Source of the DNA: Halorubrum trapanicum
GTDB taxonomy: Archaea > Halobacteriota > Halobacteria > Halobacteriales > Haloferacaceae
Length of the DNA: 64,000 nt
Reading direction: 5' to 3'
NCBI RefSeq assembly: GCF_002355655.1
Contig: NZ_AP017571.1
Location: 1 to 64,000 of the forward strand
Below the pieces are notes generated by a model, which saw only the letters and a list, made by a program, of their open reading frames with translations, was not told the DNA's origin and did no database searches. The translations under genes and the position numbers were made by a program. Positions 7,923-15,348 of this stretch are shown here, one piece after another (position 1 is the first letter of the stretch; each line of letters opens with the position of its first letter).

Positions 7923-9837
7923 AATCACAGGCATACGGTACGAGAACATTCGGGAGTTCGAAAATGTAGAACTCGACTTCGCTAATGGGTCAAACGACAA
8001 CCCGCATCATATCTCTCTCGTCCAGATGCCGAACGGTACAGGGAAAACAACCACCATGAACCTGATCCGGACAACCCTCCTCGGCAAAGAGATGGATCAG
8101 GACGAGGTCAGATCCTACCAGCCAAGCGACTTCGACGCCATCGAAGGAGCATTCGAAATAGATCTCGTATCCTCCGGTGAACCATTCACACTCCGTCTCG
8201 AACTTGACTACGAGGTCGGAGATCACTCTTACCGGCACATCAAACCAAAGGAAGTCGGCGGAGGAGACATGGCCGGACACTTCCTCCCCAACGAACTCAA
8301 CAACGTAATCACTGAGTCCTTCGTCGACCTCTTCGTCTTCAACGGAGAACTCACTGAGGAGTTCATCGAAACCGGAAGCGATGAAGCCGAAAACGCACTC
8401 AAAATCGTCAACTTCCTCAACCGGTTGGAAAACCAGAAAAACCAGATACAACAGACTGTCCAAAATCGGCAGGAGGATGCCAGCGTAACCACCCAGCAAG
8501 GCTACCGCAACATCCAGACAAGGCTGGAAACAACAGAGGAAAAACTCGAAGAACTCCAAGAAAAAAGAGATGAACTGGAAGACGCCGTCGAAGACCACGA
8601 GGAGACGATCGAAGAGCTGGAGGAACGACGTCAAGACATCCTCGCTGAAAACGAAGAGCAACTGGAGAAAGACAAACGCCTAGAGCGCAAAATCCAGAAC
8701 CTGGAGAACGAACTGGAAACCGCTACCAAAGACCTGTTGAGCACAATGAGGAAGCCCAGCAGGCTTGACGAAGATCTCAACGACGACATGGAGAAGTTGC
8801 TGGAGAACATGAAGATTATGCAGCTCCCCAAATCCACGTCGCAGGAGTTCTTCACCGAGCTTTCTGAAGGAAAGAACTGCATTTGCGGTAGGGAAATCCA
8901 CGAAGAACACGAGCAAGAGATCCTGGATAATGCCGAGAAGTTCCTCAGCGAGCAGGATATCGGGGTGCTCAACTCGCTAAAGGACAATCTCAGGGACACA
9001 CCGGACTACGAAAGCTTCGACGACACCTTCGAAGAACTCCAGGAGAAACGAGACGACCTCAAACAAGCCGAAGAAGAGAGAGCCCGACTCGACCTTGATG
9101 ACCCCAACCTCAACGAGAAACTCGACAAGATCATCGAGGAAATCGAGGAAGAGGAACACGCAAAAGAGGAGAAAGAGGACAAGCTCCGGCGTCTCAAAAC
9201 CAACGACAAGAACGAACAAGCCGAGTTCGGCCTCGACTGGAAGAACAACATCCCGCTGTGCAAAAGGAAGCGTGAGCAGCGGAAAGAGGAGCTACGGAAG
9301 GCCAGTGGCACGGTCAACTTCGGGAAGAAAGCCGATATCCTGGAGGACATCTTCGAGGAATTCATCGAGGAATGTCTGAAGTCGATGAAGGAGAGTCAGA
9401 TCGAGGAGACCAACAAGAAGCTCGAACGCATCCTCGGCCTCTCCAAAGTCCAAGTCGAAGACATCGACAACTCCATCAAAATCGAAGGCAGGGACGACAT
9501 CTCTGAAGGCCAAAGCCTGTCCATCGCCTACGCCTACCTCTCCACCCTGTTCGAAGACTCCGCACTCGACGTCCCCTTCGTCATCGACAGCCCAGCAGTC
9601 AGTATCGACTACGAAAAACGCGCAGAAGTCGCACCAATAATCTCCGACCTCTTCGACCAGCTGATCATCTTCGTCATCTCCCCAGAAAGAGAAAGCTTCG
9701 TCAACGAACTGCAATCCAACGACATCCAGTACACCACAATCCACAAAACCGACACACCCGGAAAAATAGAGAAGCACCTCGACAAGGACTTCTTCATGGA
9801 CTTCCAGTCCGAGGAAGAACGACAGGAGGCTGCATAA
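7912..9837 (+). CDS. SMC-like coiled-coil ATPase, PbeC-like defence protein
   Basis: I chose the ATG at 7912 rather than an earlier in-frame ATG at 7837. The residues before 7912 are an out-of-frame reading of the small upstream gene, and GGAGGA lies just before 7912. The 641-residue protein has Walker A MPNGTGKT (about 40-47), long charged coiled coils (about 185-290 and 365-430), a signature-like SEGQSLS and a Walker B VPFVIDSPAVS. A single CxC (C323, C325 in NCICGRE) sits between the coiled coils and may be a short metal hook. It is a diverged relative of DndD and probably recognises or acts on DNA in the antiviral half of the system. Confidence 0.82.
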   Translation: MDLKITGIRYENIREFENVELDFANGSNDNPHHISLVQMPNGTGKTTTMNLIRTTLLGKEMDQDEVRSYQPSDFDAIEGAFEIDLVSSGEPFTLRLELDYEVGDHSYRHIKPKEVGGGDMAGHFLPNELNNVITESFVDLFVFNGELTEEFIETGSDEAENALKIVNFLNRLENQKNQIQQTVQNRQEDASVTTQQGYRNIQTRLETTEEKLEELQEKRDELEDAVEDHEETIEELEERRQDILAENEEQLEKDKRLERKIQNLENELETATKDLLSTMRKPSRLDEDLNDDMEKLLENMKIMQLPKSTSQEFFTELSEGKNCICGREIHEEHEQEILDNAEKFLSEQDIGVLNSLKDNLRDTPDYESFDDTFEELQEKRDDLKQAEEERARLDLDDPNLNEKLDKIIEEIEEEEHAKEEKEDKLRRLKTNDKNEQAEFGLDWKNNIPLCKRKREQRKEELRKASGTVNFGKKADILEDIFEEFIEECLKSMKESQIEETNKKLERILGLSKVQVEDIDNSIKIEGRDDISEGQSLSIAYAYLSTLFEDSALDVPFVIDSPAVSIDYEKRAEVAPIISDLFDQLIIFVISPERESFVNELQSNDIQYTTIHKTDTPGKIEKHLDKDFFMDFQSEEERQEAA

Positions 9838-9838
9838 C

Positions 9839-10300
9839 ATGTCCTTCAGACTCAGCACCGAGGCACGGAGCTACTACCGGCAGATCAACGAGAAAAGTAC
9901 TACTGGAGAATTTGATAGTCTCTGGGACCAGTACTACCTCTCCGCCATGGCAGGGATCAAAGACCGGAGCCGCGTCCCAGAGGGCGACGAACCCGGTGAA
10001 GAGTTCGTCACCGACGTCATCCAAGCCTACGACGACCAGAAATACGAGATCTACTCCACCCTCATAGTTGCGGAAATAGAGCGAGAAGGAATACCGTGGG
10101 ATGAAAAACAGGAGATACAGGACATGATGCTGAAAATCCTCGACTCATCCTCTCACACCCGGCTATCAGACTACGGTACAACCGTCCTCAACTGTTACGC
10201 TGAGAAGGGATTTCGGCTGATTAGAAGTGATATTACGGCTCCACCGGAACTAGACGAGTTTCTGGAACAGTATCAGAGCTTCCTTGAGGGTCTCGACTGA
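9839..10300 (+). CDS. Unknown 153-residue protein, PbeD-like by position
   Basis: This is the last gene of the second defence operon, 1 bp after the SMC-like ATPase stop. The 153-residue acidic protein appears mostly helical and has no catalytic motif that I recognise. The opening (RLSTEARSYYRQINEKS) recalls small DNA-binding helical proteins such as DndE, but this is a weak impression. Its 3' end overlaps the remnant of a nucleotidyltransferase gene on the other strand (10273-10500), so it marks the right end of the island. Confidence 0.72.
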   Translation: MSFRLSTEARSYYRQINEKSTTGEFDSLWDQYYLSAMAGIKDRSRVPEGDEPGEEFVTDVIQAYDDQKYEIYSTLIVAEIEREGIPWDEKQEIQDMMLKILDSSSHTRLSDYGTTVLNCYAEKGFRLIRSDITAPPELDEFLEQYQSFLEGLD

Positions 10301-10500
10301 TTTCCTTCGAAGTCCTGTTCTTCGAGAAATCCTGCGAATTTAGCCTTGGAGTCTGGTGCGACGACGATATCAAGGTCCGTAGAGAAGCGTGCGTTGAACG
10401 CTGAAACAGCGTAGCCCCCGACAAGGACGTACTCGTGTCCCTCCTGAGTGAGGTCCTCGAGCAGTTCGATGAGTGCGTCACTTCGGTTGTGGAAACTCAT
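10273..10500 (-). pseudogene. Truncated nucleotidyltransferase (AbiEii/MNT-like)
   Basis: The N-terminal half of a nucleotidyltransferase is recognisable: YVLVGGYAVSAF (the GG/GS motif region) and STDLDIVVAP with the paired aspartates. After about residue 62 (near 10310) the sequence turns into unrelated residues and stops at 75, about a third of the usual length. The break falls exactly at the 3' end of the defence island, so the rest of the gene was probably replaced or deleted when the island arrived. The ATG overlaps the stop of the upstream regulator (ATGA, 10497-10500). In AbiE-type systems the nucleotidyltransferase is the toxin; here it must be inactive. Confidence 0.75.
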
Positions 10501-11171
10501 GGCTGCGCTCGTTCCGTCTCCCGGTACGTGACGCCGAGGTCGATGTCCTCGTACATCCGGTCGAGCATGGCGAGCGCCGACTGGAACTGGGCGTAGTTCT
10601 CGCGCATATATTCGATCGTCTCTGCTCTCGGGATAACCGGGTACCCCTCGACGTGTTCAATGTCGAGTGAGGGGCGTGGCTCGAGGACGATATGCAGCGC
10701 CCCGTCTATCTCGTCTTGGGGCTGCCGCTCGAATGTGGTCGGGAGGCCGAAGGACTCGAAGAACCCCTCCCAGGCGTCGACGTCCTGCTCACGAACAGCG
10801 AGGAACAGTGGATAGTCGTCGGGCTCGCGACCGACCTGGTAGCCGCCCTGAGTCCACACGTAGACGGCGTCGATCCGCGTGAACGCGAACGACCAGTCAC
10901 CGAATTGTGGGATAACGTACGTTTCCTCGATGGAGGGTGGACTGACGCCAGCGCTGGCAGCGACGAGCTCGAGCGCTGCGTCGCGTACGCGCTCGTCGAC
11001 GACAGTGAGGCCGTCGTCATATGAAACGTAGCCTGCGTCTTCCAGCCGATTGACGGCCTGTCTCACTGTCTCGTAGGGCGTGTGGAGGTGTTGGGCGACA
11101 CGGCGGATGGAGTCACCACTCTCGATGGTGAGGATGACCTGCGCCGCGGTGTCGTCGAGCACCTCATACAT
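10497..11171 (-). CDS. HTH regulator, AbiEi-like antitoxin partner
   Basis: I place the start at 11171 (MYEVLDDTAAQ), giving 224 residues. An in-frame ATG at 11252 would put the promoter and operator inside the gene. Residues 1-75 form a winged helix (IRRVAQHLHTPYETVRQAVNRLEDAGYV) and the rest is an uncharacterised alpha/beta domain. Proteins like this are commonly paired with a nucleotidyltransferase in haloarchaea, and here the partner gene follows with a 4-bp overlap but is broken. The antitoxin-like gene itself looks intact, a typical leftover once the toxin is lost. The operator at 11178-11197 lies just upstream, so autoregulation is likely. Confidence 0.72.
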   Translation of the reverse strand: MYEVLDDTAAQVILTIESGDSIRRVAQHLHTPYETVRQAVNRLEDAGYVSYDDGLTVVDERVRDAALELVAASAGVSPPSIEETYVIPQFGDWSFAFTRIDAVYVWTQGGYQVGREPDDYPLFLAVREQDVDAWEGFFESFGLPTTFERQPQDEIDGALHIVLEPRPSLDIEHVEGYPVIPRAETIEYMRENYAQFQSALAMLDRMYEDIDLGVTYRETERAQP

Positions 11172-11177
11172 CTGGTG

Positions 11178-11197
11178 GTTACCAATAATCCGGTAAC
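11178..11197 (-). promoter_or_regulatory. Inverted-repeat operator with TATA-like element
   Basis: GTTACC-AATAATCC-GGTAAC is a perfect 6-bp inverted repeat with an 8-bp spacer. It ends 7 bp before the start codon at 11171. A TATA-like TTTTAAC lies next to it at about 11197-11205 on the minus strand, 26-34 bp from the start codon. A protein bound here would cover the transcription start of a leaderless mRNA, a classic repressor position. Confidence 0.55.
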
Positions 11198-11305
11198 AGT
11201 TAAAAGTCTTACTAGAGGACGGGGTAGAACGGCTCTGTCTGAGTTCTATCACTCAGGACTCTCCCATTGAATGACTGAAGAATGTAGATCTCATAGCCAA
11301 TCTGC

Positions 11306-11332
11306 ATAATGTGGATAATGTAGATAATGCAA
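11306..11332 (+). repeat. Iteron array A: three tandem 9-bp repeats
   Basis: Three head-to-tail 9-mers, ATAATGTGG, ATAATGTAG and ATAATGCAA, sit 334 bp before parA. They share the core ATAATGNNN with the other arrays around the par genes, as expected for a centromere (parS-like) site or replication iterons. Confidence 0.65.
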
Positions 11333-11405
11333 ATTGGGCTTCTTCAATTGGTTCGTGTGGGTGGCAAAGATTGCGATGAATACGTATGAAATGCTGATAA
11401 TCTAA

Positions 11406-11423
11406 ATTATGTAGATTGCGTAG
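11406..11423 (+). repeat. Iteron array B: two 9-bp repeats
   Basis: ATTATGTAG followed directly by ATTGCGTAG gives two tandem copies of the same 9-bp motif as array A, in the same orientation. Confidence 0.55.
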
Positions 11424-11467
11424 AGTCGACGGTGACTATGACAATTGAGATTGTGCCAACAATCTAC

Positions 11468-11494
11468 ATAATGTACAAAATGTAGGTTGTGTGG
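11468..11494 (+). repeat. Iteron array C: three 9-bp repeats
   Basis: ATAATGTAC, AAAATGTAG and GTTGTGTGG follow one another with a strict 9-bp period. The first two match the consensus ATAATGTAS well and the third is degenerate. Confidence 0.58.
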
Positions 11495-11604
11495 ATGTCG
11501 TACGCAATCTGTCTGACACAGAATTAAGGTGGACGAACTTCATTGACCGCGTATGACCAGTGCAAAACGTACATTATCGACAAAACTCGCGCAACCTTCA
11601 ACAT

Positions 11605-11640
11605 CTACCCAATGTACATTACCTACAAAATGTACAAAAT
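11605..11640 (-). repeat. Iteron array D: four inverted 9-bp repeats next to parA
   Basis: CTACCCAAT, GTACATTAC, CTACAAAAT and GTACAAAAT are tandem and, read on the minus strand, fit the same consensus as arrays A-C. The array ends 25 bp before the parA ATG, so it overlaps the promoter region and could serve both as centromere and as operator. A degenerate copy, GTACATTAT, lies at 11569-11577. Confidence 0.65.
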
Positions 11641-11665
11641 CCGCTGCTTACGGGGGTGCTGAGCT

Positions 11666-12538
11666 ATGAGTGCTGACGAGTTTGAAGGGCTCCCCGGAGC
11701 AGCTGTCTCGTTGCTCAAGGGAGGGGTAGGGAAATCCACGATCGCGCTCAACATCGCTGATCGACTCGCTGCTCGTGGCCATGAGACGGTACTATTGGAT
11801 CTGGATAAGGACGGGCACATGACGACCCAGTTGGGATACGACGATGCGTACGACCGAGATGCGAACCTCGGTGACGCCCTTATCGATGGTGGGGACCCCG
11901 AAGACCTGCTTATCGAGACGGACTTCGGCGTTCACCTCCTCCCGTCGAGTAACGAGCTCGAGAACGTCGAGACGAGGCTGAAGGACGAACGGTTCGCAGA
12001 CGTGAAGCTTCGGCGGAACGTTGTCGATCCGCTCATTCAAAACGGATACGACTACGTGATAATTGATGCCGCAGGCGGCCGTGGGAAACTCTCCGACAAC
12101 GCCCTCATCGCCGTCCAGCGCGTCATAATCCCGCTAATCCCGCGTGCTGGCTCGATTAACGGCCTCAATAAGATGATTGAACGCCAGATCTCCCCAATCC
12201 GGCAGAATATCGGGTTGGATATCCTCGCAGTCACTCCGAATATGATTCGCGAAACAATGGGACAACGCAACGAGCATCGGACTCTCGTTGAAAATCTCAA
12301 CCGGGAGTTCGGTTCATTCGTCCCCGAGTACGCTCGTGTGGACCCGGAGGTCTTCGATGCCCTCGATGATTCGGGACGCACCATCGATAGTATTCCGAAG
12401 CCAGGGATTCGCGAACGGACCGCAATTTCCCGCGCCTTCAAGCAAGGAATGCCGGTCTCGGAGTTCGACGAAGATTGCGACCAGATCCCGAATTTCGACC
12501 ACTTAGCGGACCTCGTGGAGGAACACAGCCATGCCTAA
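11666..12538 (+). CDS. parA: ParA-family partition ATPase
   Basis: ParA proteins are deviant Walker ATPases that move plasmid copies along the nucleoid. The 290-residue protein has the deviant Walker A KGGVGKST at residues 18-25, LLDLDKDGHMTTQLG (switch I region) and YVIIDAAGG (Walker B). There is no N-terminal helix-turn-helix domain, so it is the short ParA type and operator binding is probably done by its partner. It overlaps the partner gene by 8 bp and follows iteron array D. The gene pair plus iterons is a self-contained partition cassette. Confidence 0.88.
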   Translation: MSADEFEGLPGAAVSLLKGGVGKSTIALNIADRLAARGHETVLLDLDKDGHMTTQLGYDDAYDRDANLGDALIDGGDPEDLLIETDFGVHLLPSSNELENVETRLKDERFADVKLRRNVVDPLIQNGYDYVIIDAAGGRGKLSDNALIAVQRVIIPLIPRAGSINGLNKMIERQISPIRQNIGLDILAVTPNMIRETMGQRNEHRTLVENLNREFGSFVPEYARVDPEVFDALDDSGRTIDSIPKPGIRERTAISRAFKQGMPVSEFDEDCDQIPNFDHLADLVEEHSHA

Positions 12539-13016
12539 TGAGGACGACCGTTTCGGGGACGTCGCTGAACAGCTCAAACAAACGGAGGAAGGAGCCGAAT
12601 CGGATGACGACGAACGTACTGACACCCAGGATGAACCGCAACCGGATGAAGAGATAACTACTGAGGACACAGAGTCGGAGACTGAGTCCATTCCTGAGCA
12701 GGATGAGGAGGATGTGGACGAATCCACCGGTGGACCGGCCTTCTCCTTTGATGAGACCGATATGCACGGCTTCTATGTCCGGGAGGACACGTGGGATGGC
12801 GTCACCCGGATGCGATCATCGGTAACTGCTGCGTGCTCTATGTTTGATGTTCCCGAATTTGAAGGAAGAGAGTTTCAAGATGCGTGTCTCCGGGTAATTG
12901 CGGACCACGGTGATGAGGTCGCCCTCCAGATCCTCCGGGAGCGTGGTATCGAAGCCGATGAGGAACGTGTTCAGGAAGTTGTGGAGATGCTGAGCGAGCA
13001 AGCTACGAACGACTAA
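12531..13016 (+). CDS. Probable ParA partner (centromere-binding adaptor)
   Basis: This 161-residue protein begins inside the last codons of parA (8-bp overlap), so the two are co-translated. Residues 1-70 are an extremely acidic, low-complexity tail. Residues 75-161 look like a compact helical domain (WDGVTRMRSSVTAACSMFDVPEF, then two amphipathic helices). I recognise no ParB motif. Being the only gene with parA, and flanked by iterons at 11306-11640 and 13059-13085, it is the best candidate for the DNA-binding partner. An acidic tail in place of the usual basic one would be odd for a DNA binder but is common in halophiles. Confidence 0.65.
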   Translation: MPNEDDRFGDVAEQLKQTEEGAESDDDERTDTQDEPQPDEEITTEDTESETESIPEQDEEDVDESTGGPAFSFDETDMHGFYVREDTWDGVTRMRSSVTAACSMFDVPEFEGREFQDACLRVIADHGDEVALQILRERGIEADEERVQEVVEMLSEQATND

Positions 13017-13397
13017 CATTGGATTTGGGTGATTTCCCCCATCATTCAGATTTCGTGCGCATTGTACATTATGCAGATTGTGTATCAAGCCATCTGCTTG
13101 CAGTCTCGCGATTATTCTCGGAACCGGGTCCGAACGGCGGTCGCAGCTTTGGTATAGCGGCATATGATTCATACTGTTAGACAAATCCGAATTTCGGGGG
13201 ATAGAGCCCTTCTATCATAGGAAAAATGGTTATGAGACTTCTGTCCCCGGTGGTCCTGATTATGCCCGTAATCACGACCACTTTGAAGTACCCCGCCGCC
13301 GTCGGTGAAGCACGAATGCTGCAACCGCCTCACGACGGCGCTTCCCCTGGGGTAGAGGCACCGAGACCGGGCCCGCAGGACGGTGGAGGGCCGGTGA
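13017..13397. other. Intergenic region between par cassette and integrase
   Basis: Apart from iteron array E, a short hairpin (CAAGC-catct-GCTTG near 13085-13099) and a possible 47-residue gene starting at 13262, I see nothing here. No tRNA fragment was recognised that could be an attachment site. Confidence 0.5.
13059..13085 (+). repeat. Iteron array E downstream of the par genes
   Basis: GCATTGTAC, ATTATGCAG and ATTGTGTAT follow with a 9-bp period. The middle copy fits the array A-D consensus and the outer two are degenerate. This places related sites on both sides of the parA-partner pair. Confidence 0.5.
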
Positions 13398-13405
13398 ATG
13401 CCTGA
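13262..13405 (+). CDS. Possible 47-residue peptide overlapping the integrase start
   Basis: An ATG at 13262 opens a 47-codon frame rich in Pro and Gly whose TGA (13403-13405) overlaps the integrase ATG (13398) by 8 bp. The overlap would allow translational coupling. The composition is unlike a normal acidic haloarchaeal protein and there is no recognised family, so it may be a leader peptide or chance. An excisionase-like role would fit the place but no helix-turn-helix is visible. Confidence 0.3.
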   Translation: MPVITTTLKYPAAVGEARMLQPPHDGASPGVEAPRPGPQDGGGPVNA

Positions 13406-14630
13406 CCGGGCGCTTTCGACGCCGCTCGACGATAGCTTCGAGCGCTACCTCCAAGACAAGGGGAAAGGCCGCGGCGGCGACGGTGGGAACTATCGACGTA
13501 ACGCTGCACGCGAGCTCGAACGGTTCGCCGAGTGGGCCGCCGGCGACCGCGGCGCCGACGACTGGACCGGGATCGTCCCCGACGACGTCGACCGCGAGCC
13601 GACCTTCGACGATCTCGACGAACGCGTGTTCCGGGAGTACGCCCGACATCTCGGTGGAGATCGGGGACTCAAGCAGAACACAGTACAAACCTATTACCGC
13701 TATATCTCTGCCTGGTGTGGCTGGTGCGTCAACGAGGGATATCTCGAGGCGCATTACGCCCAGCGGGCCAGTGCGATGGCGCCGCTGCCGGAGGACGACG
13801 GCCGCAAGCCCGGCGACCAGCAGGCCTGGACGTCCGAGCAGCGCCACGCCCTCACCCGCCACGTCGACGAACAGGCCCGCGACGCCGTTGAGGCGTACAC
13901 GACACTCCCAGAGGATACTGACCCCCTCGACAAGCAGCGAGGACGCTACGCCGCATTAAAGTCGGCTCGTGACCGGGCTCTGGTGTTCGTCCTCGCGTAC
14001 ACCGCCGTTCGCGTCGGGGAACTGCTCCGGGATCCGAACGACCCGCGCCGGCGCGGCGTCCGCTGGGAGGACCTCTCGCTCGACGAGGGGAGTATGGACG
14101 TCTACCGGAAGAAACAGCAATGGGACGCCGCGAGTCTCCCCGACCCGGTGATCTCGCCGCTGCGGAGCTACCGCCAGCTGATGGACCCACCGACGGGGCG
14201 CTGGCCGGTGTTTCCCACGTTCGACCAGCGGACGCTCGCAGGGCTCGTCCAGGATGAGCTCGCCGACCGAGGGGAACATACGGAGGCAATCGCCGAACGC
14301 CGTGAGGAGTACGCTCGCGACCTCCTCCTGGCGCTCGATGAGGATATTCGGCCGCCCTCGATTACGACGGACGGCACACGATCGATTCTCCAACGGCTCT
14401 CAGAAGCTGCAGAGATAGACATCGACCATCCGAAACACGATTACCTTGCTCCACACGGCGGCCGGCGTGGAATGGGTGAAGTTCTCGTTCGAGCATTCGG
14501 ATACACGGTTGCCGCCCGGTATCTCGACAATTCAGAGGAGATGGTGAGAGAGCGGTATTCACATATCGAGGCCGGAGAACTCGGTGATGTCGCTACTGAG
14601 GCGCTCGAGGAGATCGATAGTATACCGTAG
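13398..14630 (+). CDS. Tyrosine recombinase (XerC/D-like integrase)
   Basis: The 410-residue protein has a SAM-like N-terminal core-binding domain (about residues 10-125, including LKQNTVQTYYRYISAWCGWCV) and a C-terminal catalytic domain. Catalytic residues can be placed: R205 in TAVRVGELL, H353 and R356 in HGGRRG, and the nucleophile Y387 in MVRERYSHIE. The usual second histidine (LGH) is replaced within RYLDNS, a variation also seen in some archaeal integrases. It follows the par cassette and likely integrates, excises or resolves the element. It may be coupled to the small frame at 13262. Confidence 0.87.
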   Translation: MPDRALSTPLDDSFERYLQDKGKGRGGDGGNYRRNAARELERFAEWAAGDRGADDWTGIVPDDVDREPTFDDLDERVFREYARHLGGDRGLKQNTVQTYYRYISAWCGWCVNEGYLEAHYAQRASAMAPLPEDDGRKPGDQQAWTSEQRHALTRHVDEQARDAVEAYTTLPEDTDPLDKQRGRYAALKSARDRALVFVLAYTAVRVGELLRDPNDPRRRGVRWEDLSLDEGSMDVYRKKQQWDAASLPDPVISPLRSYRQLMDPPTGRWPVFPTFDQRTLAGLVQDELADRGEHTEAIAERREEYARDLLLALDEDIRPPSITTDGTRSILQRLSEAAEIDIDHPKHDYLAPHGGRRGMGEVLVRAFGYTVAARYLDNSEEMVRERYSHIEAGELGDVATEALEEIDSIP

Positions 14631-14666
14631 TAACATATTTCGAGTGTGAGGGGTAGACCGTTGCGT

Positions 14667-15320
14667 TCACACCGCGTCGACGGTGAACAGCGAGTCGTCG
14701 CTGAGGACGACCTGTACCCGGCGGTGCCAGGCGTCAGCAAAGGCCTCCCGTTGCTGGTCGCTTGCCGATCCGTCGAGAATCCCCTGGAGGTTCCCGATCG
14801 CGGGTCCACCGCCAGGAACGTCGCTGACGTGGTAGGCCACTTCGACGGTCTCGTCCGTGTCGGTTCGCCGGAACCGGAACGTCGGGTCCGCCGTGTCCGG
14901 GTCGAACGCGTCGAAGACGAGGAGGTCGCGGCGGCCGCCATAGCCGCCGGCGAGCCCGCTGAATCCGTCATCGCCGGTCGCGCCAGTCACGTACGAGATG
15001 ATGCGGCTCATCACGCCGTACGCGGCATCGTCCTGCGGGCCGGCCGTCTGGACCTCGATTTTGCTCCGGGCTGGATAGTCGTCGGGATACAGGGCGTCGA
15101 GCCCGAGCTGGACGATCCGGTAGGCGCCCGAGGCTGTCGGACAGGAGTGGCCCGCTTCTTTCACCGCGTCCCGGTAGGTGACGACGAACGGCTCGCCCGG
15201 TTCGAGGACGCCGAGGGCCTCCGCGACGGGGTCGCGGATTTCGATCGGGTCGACGTCGTAGTCGACCTGCCAATTGGTTCTCGTCTGGGTCGTGTCAGTC
15301 GCAGTCGAATTCGATGTCAT
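14667..15320 (-). CDS. FmdE-like domain protein beside a metal pump
   Basis: This is a 217-residue acidic protein. The segment EAGHSCPTASGAYRIVQLGL (H58, C60) resembles the GHxCPG motif of the formylmethanofuran dehydrogenase subunit E family, followed by a glycine-rich GLAGGYGGRRDL stretch. FmdE proteins bind metals through such residues, but this match is by eye and weak. It is downstream of the CPG-type P-type ATPase on the same strand (28-bp gap), so it was probably acquired with metal resistance. No signal peptide or membrane helix is visible; it may be a cytosolic metal-binding or sensing protein. Confidence 0.6.
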   Translation of the reverse strand: MTSNSTATDTTQTRTNWQVDYDVDPIEIRDPVAEALGVLEPGEPFVVTYRDAVKEAGHSCPTASGAYRIVQLGLDALYPDDYPARSKIEVQTAGPQDDAAYGVMSRIISYVTGATGDDGFSGLAGGYGGRRDLLVFDAFDPDTADPTFRFRRTDTDETVEVAYHVSDVPGGGPAIGNLQGILDGSASDQQREAFADAWHRRVQVVLSDDSLFTVDAV

Positions 15321-15348
15321 GAGTTGTGGTTGTGATCGTGTCTCGTGG

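Larger units (their letters stand above)
11172..11665. other. Non-coding regulatory and partition region
   Basis: These 494 bp contain no credible gene. They hold the AbiEi-like operator and promoter, iteron arrays A-D and the parA promoter. The region is clearly AT-richer than its surroundings, which suits a centromere or origin. Confidence 0.7.

Noticed and set aside
13262-13405. tRNA or attachment-site remnant before the integrase
   Set aside because: I could not fold a tRNA-like cloverleaf or find a repeated segment on the other side of the element.
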